Made by a program: the position numbers and the translations under genes. Positions 20,173-30,133 of a stretch of 64,000 nucleotides of DNA are shown here, piece after piece (position 1 is the stretch's first letter; every line of letters starts with the position of its first letter). The stretch is from Diphasiastrum complanatum. Its lineage: Eukaryota > Streptophyta > Lycopodiopsida > Lycopodiales > Lycopodiaceae. The stretch spans positions 27,923 through 91,922 of the forward strand of contig MU832010.1 of the NCBI GenBank assembly GCA_029204225.1, read 5' to 3'. The notes under the pieces were generated by a model. That model was not told the origin of the DNA and did no database searches. It was given only the letters and a program-made list of their open reading frames with translations.

Positions 20173-23100
20173 ATGGCACATTCACCTACCCCGAGTGAAA
20201 CTACTCAGGAAACCTTATCCGATCAGTTTCGTCGCCTGGATGAGACCCTTTCTGGCCTCGTTCTTCGCTTCGATTCAGTTATGACCGGCTTTGCTACTAT
20301 GCAGTCACAGATTGATTCTTTACAGCCTCATGGTCCTGGTAAAGCTCCTGTTTTTCCTACATTTGGGACTCCCCCTCCATTTGGATTTCCATCTTCTTCT
20401 GCTAGTCAGCCTGGTGGTGGACTGTTCATTCCATCTAACCCACCTCCTGGTTTCTTTCCTCGTCCCCCCCTTCCTGAGCCACACTTTGCTCGAGACTTTC
20501 GTGATAGGGTACAGCTTGCTACCTATTCCGGTTCCTCCGACGGGAACTTATTAGAGAATTCGTTTGCTAAGCTTGACACATATTTTCAGATTTACCCCAA
20601 GACTGATCCTCAGAAGATCCAGTTGGCTGCTTTACATTTAGATAGACGTGCCGCCACGTGGTGGCGAGTTTATAGAGTTGATCCTGATCAGGAAGGGCTC
20701 CATGTATGGCATACTTTTCGCCGTGACCTCCGCCATGCTATGATTGATCCTCAGTGGCTTGACCGCCAACGTGATACATTCCGTAGTCTCACTCAGACCA
20801 GTGATCTTGCTTCTTATACAGATCAGTTTATGGAGCTTTCTTATCTTTTCACAGATCTACAGCCCACTGAGCTTATTTCTCGTTACATTGCTGAGCTTCG
20901 TGGTGCTTTACGTTATGATGTTTCTTCCTTCCGTCCTACCACACTTGTTGAGGCGATGTCTCTTGCCAGTACTTTACAGCATAAGTACTCTGACACCCTT
21001 CCTTCCCGCTTCTCCCGACCCCGTCCTTCTGCTTCATCTTTTCCCGCTACGTTCACCCCTACACCGGCCCCTTCTATTCCAGCTCTCTCCATTGCCCCTT
21101 CACCTCCTTGTCCTCCGACTCCTCGACCTGCTTTTGTCCGACGTTACACGTCTGCAGAGTTCGCTGATCTTCAGCAGAAGCGTCTTTGCTTTCGTTGTAA
21201 GAGTCCTGACCATCTTGCCCGCAATTGCCGCCAGCCTCTCCCTACTACTACTGCTGTTTTTTACCATGAGGGCACTACTCCAGATGATTTCGATATCTAC
21301 ATTCATATTTCTGATGAGCCTGACTTATCCTCTGAGCCTTCCCCTAATTTACTTCCTGCTACTTGCCATGCTCAGCTTGCCTATGCTACTTGGACAGGGC
21401 GTCCTGGTCCTCGCTCCATTCGGTTACGTGTGCGTATTACAGGTCGAGAGTATATTGCTTTAGTTGATACTGGTAGCACTCATTCTTTTATTAGCAGTTA
21501 TATCACTAGTCAGATCCGTGCTTCACCTGTTCCTGCTTCCCAGCCTCTCACAGTTGAGGTTGCCAGTTCTCATTCTTTTCCTAGTTCTCAGATGTTTCAG
21601 CGTTTACCATACCGCATTGGAGATTTCTTTGGACAGGCAGATCTTTACATTATCCCTATGGAGCGTTATGATCTTATCCTTGGTGCTGATTGGTTTGCAT
21701 CTCTTGGAGCCGTTACACTGGACTTGACACAGCAGACATTGACATTTGTACATGATGCAGTTACACACTCACTTGTGGGCATTGATTCTCAGGGAGACTT
21801 CCAGTTGATTACTGGGAAGCAGTTTATTCGCAGCCTGCCGAAGGCTCATTGTGCTGCCTTATTATGTGTTCAGCGGGCAGTACCAGTTCGTCCAGTTTCT
21901 ACACTAGCAGCTGTTCCTCAGGTGATTTCTGACTTATTACATCAGTATGCTTTTGTCTTTTCAGAACCTACGACGCTACCACCATTACGTGACGTGAACC
22001 ATCATATTGATTTGCGTCCTGGTTCTGCTCCTCCCTCCCGTCCCCCTTATCGTATGTCTCGATCTGAGCGTGATGAGCTTGAGCTCCATATTACTGCCTT
22101 GTTAGATCAGGGTCTCATTGTTCCTAGTCACAGCCCTTTTGGTGCTCCTGTTCTCCTTATTAATAAGAAAGATGGTACCAAACGCCTTTGTATTGATTAC
22201 CGTGCTTTAAATAAGTTGACTATTTGTAATCAGTACCCTATTCCACACATGGATGACCTCTTTGACCAGCTCGGTACCTCTAAAATCTTTTCCAAGATAG
22301 ACCTTCGTTCTGGATATTACCAAATCAGGATGCACCCTTCTGACGAACATAAGAATACTTTCCGTACTCATCTTGGTTTATATGAATTTCGTGTGCTTTC
22401 TTTTGGTGTTACTAATGGCCCTCCTACGTTCCAGAATGTGATGAATAACGTCTTACGTCCGCTTCTTGGTCATTGTGTCTTGGTTTATTTTGATGATATT
22501 CTTATTTTTAGTCAGTCTCTTGCTGAGCATGTTGCCCATCTTTCCTCGGTTTTTCAGTTACTTGTACACCACCAGTTATTTGCTAAGTTGTCTAAATGTT
22601 CTTTTGCTGTTTCTGAGATCGAGTTTCTTGGTTTTCTTATTTGTAATGGTCACATTCGTCTGGACCCTCATAAGGTTCAGGCCATCCAGGATTGGCCTAT
22701 ACCTACTGATATTCATCATGTTCGTATGTTTCTTGGGTTAGCCACTCACCTTCGTCGTCCAGTTCCTCATTTTGCCACTATCGCAACTCCTCTTCATGCA
22801 CTTTTGAAGATGTCTAGTACTTTTCTGTAGACTCCTGATTGTCAGACAGCGTTTGATACTCTTCGTCGTGCTGTTGTTGATGCTGCCGTTATGTGTTTAC
22901 CACAGTTTGATCATAAGTTTCTTGTTGAGACTGATGCTAGTAATGTTGGTTTGGGTGCTTTACTTCGCCAGTCACAATGTATTATTGCTTATGAGTCGCG
23001 TCGTCTTTGCTCTTATGAGCAACGTTATTCTGTGCATGAGAAAGAGCTTCTTGCTATTATCTATGCTCTTAAGAAGTGGCGTCATTATCTGTATCGAGTC

Positions 23101-24813
23101 CCATTTGACATCATTACTGATCACCAGTCTTTACGTTATCTGTTTTCCCAACGTGACCTTAGTGATCGTCAATTTCGTTGGTTGCAGTTTTTACAGTCTT
23201 TTAATTTCTCCATATTGTATCGTCCTGGTCGTCCTAACACTGCTGCTGATGCATTATCTCGTCTTCTAGCTTTGTTAAATACACTCGTTTCTACTATTCC
23301 TCCATGGTTTGATGCCCTACCTGCAGCATACCTTACATGTTCTGATTTTCGTGATGTTTATAGTTCTGCCCCACCTGTTTCGTCCAGTCCTCATCAGGTT
23401 TACTCCATTATTGACAATCGTCTTTATCATTATGATTCTCTTTGTATCCCTAGTTCTTTGGGTATCCGTTCCCAATTGTTATCGGATGCTCATTCCTCTC
23501 CTGTTGGGGGTCACTTTGGTTTTCAGAAGTCTTATGCTCGTCTCAAAGACCATTTTTATTGGCCCTCTCTTCGATCTGAGCTTGCTGTGCTTATTCGTAC
23601 CTGCCCTTTCTGTCTTCGTAATAAGTACTCCCGTTCTAAATCTGCTGGTTTGCTCCAGAGTTGGCCTATTCCTCATCGCCAGTGGACTGATATATCTATG
23701 GACTTTATCCTTGGCCTTCCCCATACCCAGCGTGGTCACGATTCATGTATGGTGGTAGTTGACAGGTTCTCAAAACAGGCACATTTTATCCCAGTTCGCA
23801 GTACTATCACAGCAGAGCAGTGTGCACGTCTGTTCTTATCAAAGATTTTTCGCCTGCATGGATTTCCTCGTACTATCCTTTCTGATCGGGATAGTAAGTT
23901 TACATCTATATTCTGGACAGAGCTTATGCGTATTTTGGATGTTCAGCTTTTTATGGGTTCTGCTTATCATTCTACTTCTGATGGGCAGCCTGAGGTCCTT
24001 AACAGGATCCTTGAGGATTATTTACGCCATTTTGTTACTCCTTCAGGGAAGGATTGGGATCAGCATTTATGTTAAGCAAAGCATAGCTATAATAGCTCTG
24101 TTAGTACCAGCACAGGTGTCTCTCCATATTTATTATCTCATGGCTATGCACCTCTTTTACCTGGCATTCCTCTTCCTCTTGAGGATACACCTGTTACACT
24201 TGCATCTTTTCTATCAGGTGCTCGAGAGCTTATTACTCGGGCCAGTTCTCATTTACAGCATGTTCAGCAGCGTTATCAGACCTCAGTTGATCGTCACCGC
24301 CGCCATGTTGAGTTTCAGCTTGGAGATATGGTTTATCTACGCTTACGGTTTGCACGTCATCATTTTGTCCAGGGCCATGCTTCTACTGAGAAGCTTGCAC
24401 CACGTTATTATGGGCCTTATCGCATTGTGGAGGTTCTTAGTCCAGTTACATATCGCTTACAGCTTCCTGCTTCCACACGCGCCTGTGATGTATTCCATGT
24501 CAGTTTATTACGTGCTGCTATTGAGGATGACGCTCCTTGTGATGCTGAGTTTCCTACTGCTCCAGAGTTATTTCCATTTTTACCTGCTGCTATATTACAG
24601 GTCCGTCTATACCATGGTCGACGCCGCCGGCAAATTCAGTTTTTGGTCCAGTGGGATGGTCGTCCTATTGAGGAGGCTACATGGGAGCCTATTGATGTGT
24701 TTTATCATACACCATTACTTGCGGATCAGGCTCGTGCTCTTGCTGCACTTGTTGATTCCTCTACATCAGATGTTCCTCTAGCTGTTGATGCACCAGGGCT
24801 TGCTGCTACTTGA
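20173..24813 (+). pseudogene. gypsy-2 gag-pol polyprotein with two in-frame stops
   Basis: The first ATG in frame gives MAHSPTPSETTQETLSDQFR; the frame is open a little upstream without ATG. In order: capsid (YFQIYPKTDPQKIQLAALHL, TWWRVY); zinc knuckle CFRCKSPDHLARNC near 21190; protease ALVDTGSTHSFIS near 21465; ADWFASLG; RT with [40 protein letters not shown] and VYFDDILIFS near 22485; RNase H (FLVETDASNVGLGALL, NTAADALSR); the HHCC region and integrase core (VVVDRFSKQAHFIPV, LSDRDSKFTSIFW, DGQPEVLNRILED); and a chromodomain-like QWDGRPIEEATWEPI. Stops are TAG at 22828 (where Trp is usual) and TAA at 24073. Both lie in one continuous frame, so damage is slight. Confidence 0.93.
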
Positions 24814-24859
24814 TCCGATTATCTTTTCGGCAGTTGGGTCTTTTTTTTGTGTCGGGGAG

Positions 24860-25275
24860 AGTTATGGACTCGGCTCATTACATTCGCCGCGTCCATTTAC
24901 ATTTACAGTTACTTTACTTTATGCATAAGCAGGCCTTGGGCCCTTTTTTATTCATTAGTGACATTCAGACTATATGGTTGGCCTTTGGCCTTATTATTCA
25001 TTATTAGGCCATTTGGACATATTACTGGAGAGTGGGGGCCTTCTTGGAGGGCGCATATTATCCCTCCCAGTTGGGCCCTAGCCACTGGAAGCTTCCTTTT
25101 AGGGCTTCCTCTTGGCTATAAGTAGGGAAACTGTGTCATTTGTCATTCAGCTGATGATATTGATCTCTCTCTTTAGCCTCCTTAATCTCTCTCTTTCCTG
25201 CTTTCTAGGGCTAAGTCTTGCTTATGTGATGCTTTCATAGCTTAATTCTAGATCAGTTGTGGCTCTATTCGTAAC
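24860..25275 (+). repeat. gypsy-2 3' LTR
   Basis: Nearly identical to 19081-19497. It is preceded by purine-rich GTCGGGGAG, the probable polypurine tract. After GTAAC comes TGGGA, the second target-site copy, and then resumed copia-1 RT. Confidence 0.92.
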
Positions 25276-25280
25276 TGGGA

Positions 25281-25860
25281 GGTCCATCAAAGGGACGTAA
25301 AGAGTGCTTTTCTCAATGGACGGCTGGCTGAAGAAGTTTACATGGACCAGCCACAAGGCTTTGAGGCTAAGGGCAAGGAAAATATGGTATGCAAACTTAA
25401 GAAGGCCTTGTATGGTTTGAAACAGGCACCCAAGGCCTGGTATAGTCGTATTGATGACTATTTTGCCAAGGAGCGATTTATAAAGAGTCATTCGGATTGC
25501 AACTTGTATGTGAAAGAGGAAGATGGGAACATCATCTTGATAGTTCTCTATGTGGATGACTTGGTCATCACGGGTAACAATGGGAAGCTAATTGCAAAGG
25601 TGAAGGCTCATTTGTCGAATGAGTTTGAAATGAAAGATTTGGGTTTAGTCCACTATTGGCTAGGCTTGGAGGTTTGGAAAAAGCAAAATTGTGTGTTTAT
25701 TTCTTAGGCAAGGTATGCATGTGAAGTCTTGAACAGGTTCAACATGCAAGATTGTAAACCCGTATCTACTCCCATTGATACTAGCAGCAACGTAATTGTG
25801 CCCATGACATTGAGGTCCTTGGTTAAACTCCTCAATCATGCTATACATATTCTCACCTAT
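25281..25860 (+). pseudogene. copia-1 reverse transcriptase, right piece
   Basis: Continues from 19080: VHQRDVKSAFLNGRLAEEVY, MDQPQGFEAKGKENMVCKLK, KALYGLKQAPKAWYSRIDDY, LYVDDLVITGNN (YVDD catalytic box intact), LSNEFEMKDLGLVHYWLGLE. A TAG after CVFIS at about 25707 interrupts, then ARYACEVLNRFNMQDCKPVS continues in frame. Similarity fades by about 25860. Without gypsy-2 this would be a normal copia RT. Confidence 0.88.
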
Positions 25861-26036
25861 CGTGGGGCCACTCTTCTAGACACCATTGCCATTTATGATT
25901 TCCTATCCTCCATGTTATTTTGGTATCCATTCTACTTTATGTAGATAATATTATTCTAGTCTCTTCTTCTCATGAGGGACTGCAAAGACACATTGACACA
26001 CTACGCTTGCATAAGGATTGCTAAATCTTCACAATA
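25861..26036 (+). pseudogene. Possible short LINE RT sliver
   Basis: Around 25930-26000 the plus strand can be read LYVDNIILVSSSHEGLQRHI, resembling the LINE motif LYADDVVLxSxxxxGLQRHL seen in the LINEs of this window, with the catalytic DD read as DN. It is only about 20 codons. It sits between two copia relics and has no other LINE sequence. Confidence 0.35.
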
Positions 26037-27717
26037 TTGCCGATTGAAGAGGGAGTTCAAGGCCAGACATCAAACCAGAATATCAAACCACATACTCCAG
26101 AGCAGGAGATGGAAGATCCTCATGCCGAAGAATTCAAAGAGCAAACACACCAGCAACGACAAATCCAACCAAGAAGGTCGACAAGAATAAGAAGACCCCC
26201 TGACAGATTCATCGATAACCTTCAATGGAGTGAGGACACAGACGTCAAATTCTGTAGCTTCATTGAGGAGCCAACGACATATCTGGAAGCCATCCAGCAC
26301 CCAAAAGGAGAATTTTGGAAGCAGGCAATGTCAGAAGAGATCGAATCGATGAAGCAGAATCCGGCGTGGACACTTGAACCACTTCCCGAGGGAAAGAAGA
26401 AAGTCGACTGTAAATGGGTACACAAAAAGAAGCTGAGATCAGATGGCAGTGTCGGAAGATAGAAAGCTCGACTTGTCGCTAAAGGCTACACTCAGAGGTA
26501 TGGTATCGACTACTTCGATACATACTCCCCGAGGATACAAAGACCCGAACAATCGAGACTACGCATGTCGGTTGCATCGATGTATCTACGGTCTTAAGCA
26601 GGCCTCGTGAGCTTGGTACAAGAAGCTCGATAGTCTTTTGAAGCCTCTAGGCTTCACTCCTACACAACCTGACTGCAATGTCTATATCAAAAGAATAGAA
26701 AGAAAGTTTGTGATTTTGACAATATTTGTGGACGACTCTCTGATATAGGAAACTGTTTGACCGTAATCAATGAAACGAAGAGTCAGATATCTACAAATTA
26801 CGAGATCACACATCTAGGAGAAGCGACGAAATGTCTGGGGCTGCAAATCAAAAGAGACCGAATAAGAGGAGTCATGCATCTGAATCAGTCCGAATATATT
26901 GAAAAAGCATTGAAGCAATATGGGATGATCGAGTGCAAAGAGAAGGCGACACCGATGATAGTCGGAGCCAGATTGTCGAAGCAGGATTGCCCAAGCACAA
27001 ATGAGCAGAGACAGAAGCTGGAGAGAATACCATATAAAAATCTTATCGGAAGACTGATGTACGTTACTATTTGTACAAGACTCGATTTAGCATTCTCTGT
27101 CTATTCACTCAGTCAATTCTCCTCCAACCTGGCATGCAGCTGATAACAAAACAAATCCCATAATATCTAAAAGGCACCCACAGTTTGGGATTGATCTACG
27201 AAAGAGAAAAGGAATTTATCCTACAACATTACAGCGACGCAAGCTGGGCTAGCTGCAAAGACGACAGCAAGTCCGTAACAGGTGGATGTTCGATAGTATG
27301 TGGAGCTCCGATCAGTTGGACCTGCAAGAAGCAGACACTCGTAACTCAATCCTCATGCGAAGCTAAATACGTAGCAGCTTCAAAGGTGGCAAATGAGGTA
27401 GTATGGTTGAAGATGACGTTGGAAGGAATTGGAATACCCAATCAAACCATTCCATCATAAAGATGGATTCTTCAGAGTGTTATTTATTTAGCCCAGAATC
27501 ATGTTTTTCATTCAAAACCCAAGCAAATACCTCTAAAAGACCATCATGTTCGAGATCTGATCTCAAAAAGAGAGCTCTGTGTCGAGTTCGTGAGAAGAGA
27601 GGATATGATTGCAAATCTGTTGACCAAGCCACTGGACAAGCCACCGTTTACAAAACACAGAAGAGCAATTGGAATTCGATGAAGAGAAAGGTTACATCGT
27701 TCAAGAGGGAGTGTTAG
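26037..27717 (+). pseudogene. Second Ty1/copia pol relic (copia-2): integrase end, RT and RNase H, deleted and frameshifted
   Basis: The linker RRSTRIRRPPDRFI is typical of the integrase C-terminal/RT junction. RT follows with [63 protein letters not shown] and IFVDDSLI. After that come GVMHLNQSEYIEKALKQYGM and NLIGRLMYVTICTRLDLAFS. RNase H reads YSDASWASCKDDSKSVTGGC and TLVTQSSCEAKYVAASK. The part between DYFDTYSP and GYKDPNN is missing an RT block. Several TAG/TAA codons and frameshifts are present. The C-terminal tail ends at EKGYIVQEGVLE, which runs into the LTR. Confidence 0.85.
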
Positions 27718-28330
27718 AGATGGTGAACTCATGCAACCCTTCTCCAACATTCCCCCAATGACCGACAAATCGGCACAACATCGACACCGAATTATCAAGC
27801 TGCTACACAAGCAAAGAGGACAGAACATCGAGCAAACGAGCCGTCGGTCGACTCGAATTATCGGGCGTGAAGTTTAAAACTCTCACGTTCAACCATAAAG
27901 GAACGTTGTAAGAGAATGTAGTTAACTTATGTTTAGCGTAATCTTCTCTTGTAACGATTAGTTAAACTATCTTGTGATCCCATCTGGTGGGACATAAGTA
28001 TAGATCATAAATCAATAGAAAATATACTACTGATATGCTAAAGATATGCAGTAGAACATACTAGCAGTATACATAATTGTAAGGAGCGTCAGCAAGCAAC
28101 CATGTCGCGATGCACTGCCGACTCACTCTGAAAGAAAACAAAATACAAAAGAGATTATGTTCTTCCAACTGTTGTTTATGCGTTGCATCTGTTATTGTGT
28201 GATTGATTGTTGGATTGTTTGTGATTGGTATCGACGTATCTAGATCCCATAATCTAATGCATTGTGTAGCGCACTTCCGCACTAAATAGGCACACACCAC
28301 ATTTCCCCAGCAATTGATACACAGCCTCAT
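27712..28330 (+). repeat. LTR of copia-2 (right end approximate)
   Basis: Purine-rich TCAAGAGGGAG precedes TGTTAGAGATGGTG, a usual start for a plant copia LTR just after the RNase H tail. No protein coding is seen in this stretch. No second LTR copy occurs in the window, so the right boundary is set only by the start of LINE sequence near 28335. Confidence 0.55.
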
Positions 28331-28334
28331 ATCA

Positions 28335-28784
28335 CGAATTTCTTCACCAGACGACGTCCACTTGCAGATTCAGAGTCAGAGGATGATACAGACATTGTTT
28401 CGGCTCACCGAGATCGTAGACAGTGCCTAGCCCCAGTTACTACACATACTAGACAAATGCACTCTCAGTTATCTCATCGCACTCGGAGTCGGCATGTATT
28501 GAGACATTCTAGACGACCTCAGCACTCTACTACAGTTGCTACACCACCCACTGGTCCTCGGATTACGGATTTTTTCCAATAATTCTAAAGGATCGTATCT
28601 AACTATCATGGATACTTTATTTTTATATCTTGACACGCATTATGCATTTTCGATTATGTTCTTTTCTCTATTAGGTTACAGAGTTAATATGCTCCTATGA
28701 TTACTACACACTTGAGATGTACTACTCGGTCTTATATGCTTTTTCGCATCAAAAGACATTAATAAATCTTTCTCTCTCTCTGGA
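28335..28784 (+). pseudogene. 5'-truncated LINE (LINE-A), ORF2 C-terminus and 3' end
   Basis: The plus strand encodes an ORF2 C-terminal tail rich in Arg/His/Ser/Thr that ends PRITDFFQ and a stop near 28582. This parallels ARITSFF in LINE-F and ITHYF in LINE-B and LINE-C. The 3' UTR carries the stem ATGC/GCAT (28736-28749), AAAAGACATTAATAAA and a short CTTTCTCTCTCTCT tail. LINE-B starts immediately after it. Confidence 0.75.
28730..28765 (+). other. LINE 3' stem-loop, LINE-A copy
   Basis: GTCTTAT then ATGC, loop TTTTTC, GCAT, then CAAAAGACATTAATAAAT and the CT tail. The layout equals that at 33850, 40288 and 52303. It is a likely recognition structure for the element's own RT; this is inference. 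Confidence 0.55.
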
Positions 28785-29134
28785 GCGGATCTGGAGCGCT
28801 GCTCAGAACGGGACCTAGGAGCGGGACCTGGGCTCTGATCTGAGCTGGGTGCAGAAGTTGCGATGGTCTGAACAGGTACTAGCGCTGCTCAAGTGCTGTC
28901 CTAGCACGCTGATTGATGCTGCCCGGACCCCTGTTGACCCCTGCACCAGATGTTAGCGTGCTACTAGCCCATTGATCTCCTGATTGCAAGAGCGCTGACT
29001 GGCCCCCTTTGACCAGGTGCTGCCTTGCCCTGAGGTACTGACTGCAGACACGCTGACCCTCTGACCAGGTGTTGCTCTGTTGTCCTTGGTGCTCTCTTTA
29101 CATTTCCTGTCCTTTCTACATCCTGCCTTCACAC

Positions 29135-30133
29135 ATGGCACCTAAGAAAAAGGGGAGTGCCCCCACACCCCCCCCCTCTATCCATCTCTTCTCCTCCCCC
29201 ACCTTCTACAATGGCCGGGGATGTTATTTCACCTACAGCAATGAAGGAACTCCACTCCCATCACCGTTGGCTGCACTCAAAGGCTCCATTTTCACCGACA
29301 CTATACTTGATGTCACAGAAACGGCAAAGCAAGCCACGGTCGATTACACTCCTTCCAAGCCTATTGAGAGTCTTTATGCCTATGATATTGGTTTCATCCG
29401 AAACGAAATCATCAGCCTTAGGAAACAACTACACTTTTTTAAGATGGTGAATGGCAAGTTGGTTATGGATCTCGTAAGTGTCAAAGAGAGGGTGGAGCAG
29501 CTTGAGCAAGAAAATGTATATCTTAAGCAACGGACTGCCGAACATGTCTCGCCTTCGGACAAAACTTCCAACAAAATATCTTGCTTGGAAAAACAGGTCG
29601 AAGAGACAAAGACATGGGCAGCACTCTTCAAACCGGATGATATGGGCAGCAAACTCTCATCACTTGCAAAACAGGTTGAAGAAACGACATCGATCCTCAA
29701 ACAAGGTAATCACCCCCATATCTCAGCCTCTATGATGGATAACAATTTGGAGACAATTTTGGATGAACAAGCTAGAAGAGCTAAAAAGGCTCTCAATATT
29801 AGAGTAAGAGGCATTGCCAACGGCGGTAAACCAATAAACGAAGCTACAGATTTACTCGTTTCCAAGTTATCTCATGTTGTTGATGGTTTTGATACGGCAT
29901 GGCGTAGTAAATTTGATGACAACATTCTTTTTGTCAAATTTCGCTCTCAACACCGCAATGCAGCCCTTCGGCTTAGAACAAAACTCAAAGGCACTTTCAT
30001 TTATATGGATGATGATTTGACAAATACCCAATGGTTAGCAAGGAAAAATATTATTCACGAAGCAAAAGAAAAAGGGCAAAGGGTCGTTTTTATCAACGGC
30101 AAACCAAGATATTTTGACCTCCTCTCACACTAG
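29135..30133 (+). CDS. LINE-B ORF1 protein (coiled coil plus RNA-binding C-terminal domain)
   Basis: About 332 aa. It opens MAPKKKGSAPTPPPSIHLF, basic then Pro/Ser-rich. A central coiled coil is visible at about residues 100-205 (LRKQLHFFKMVNGKL, ERVEQLEQENVYLKQ, LEKQVEETKTWAALF, LAKQVEETTSILKQ). A C-terminal RRM-like domain includes KALNIRVRGIANG and GTFIYMDDDLTNTQWLARKN. This matches the L1 ORF1p plan of trimerising coiled coil followed by an RNA-binding domain. The frame is open to a TAG at 30131-30133, and ORF2 follows in the same frame with no ATG. Start chosen at the first Met followed by the lysine patch; the frame is open 66 bp further upstream. Confidence 0.8.
   Translation: MAPKKKGSAPTPPPSIHLFSSPTFYNGRGCYFTYSNEGTPLPSPLAALKGSIFTDTILDVTETAKQATVDYTPSKPIESLYAYDIGFIRNEIISLRKQLHFFKMVNGKLVMDLVSVKERVEQLEQENVYLKQRTAEHVSPSDKTSNKISCLEKQVEETKTWAALFKPDDMGSKLSSLAKQVEETTSILKQGNHPHISASMMDNNLETILDEQARRAKKALNIRVRGIANGGKPINEATDLLVSKLSHVVDGFDTAWRSKFDDNILFVKFRSQHRNAALRLRTKLKGTFIYMDDDLTNTQWLARKNIIHEAKEKGQRVVFINGKPRYFDLLSH

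Larger units (their letters stand above)
19076..25280 (+). mobile_element. Ty3/gypsy chromovirus (gypsy-2), complete with both LTRs and 5-bp target-site duplication
   Basis: Structure is TSD TGGGA, 5' LTR 19081-19497, primer-binding site TGGTATCAGAGC, gag-protease-RT-RNaseH-integrase-chromodomain, 3' LTR 24860-25275, TSD TGGGA. By eye the LTRs differ at only about four places over about 417 bp, so insertion is recent relative to everything around it. It sits within the RT of copia-1. The polyprotein frame is continuous except for two in-frame stops. Confidence 0.93.

Noticed and set aside
20744-24781. Long Leu/Phe-rich plus-strand frames overlapping gypsy-2 (20744-21463, 23759-24781 and others)
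   Set aside because: They are +1/+2 shadows of the gypsy polyprotein, whose T/C-rich third positions make hydrophobic alternate frames.
28061-28330. Minus-strand 89-aa frame in the copia-2 LTR
   Set aside because: No motif or codon signal, and it lies in LTR sequence.
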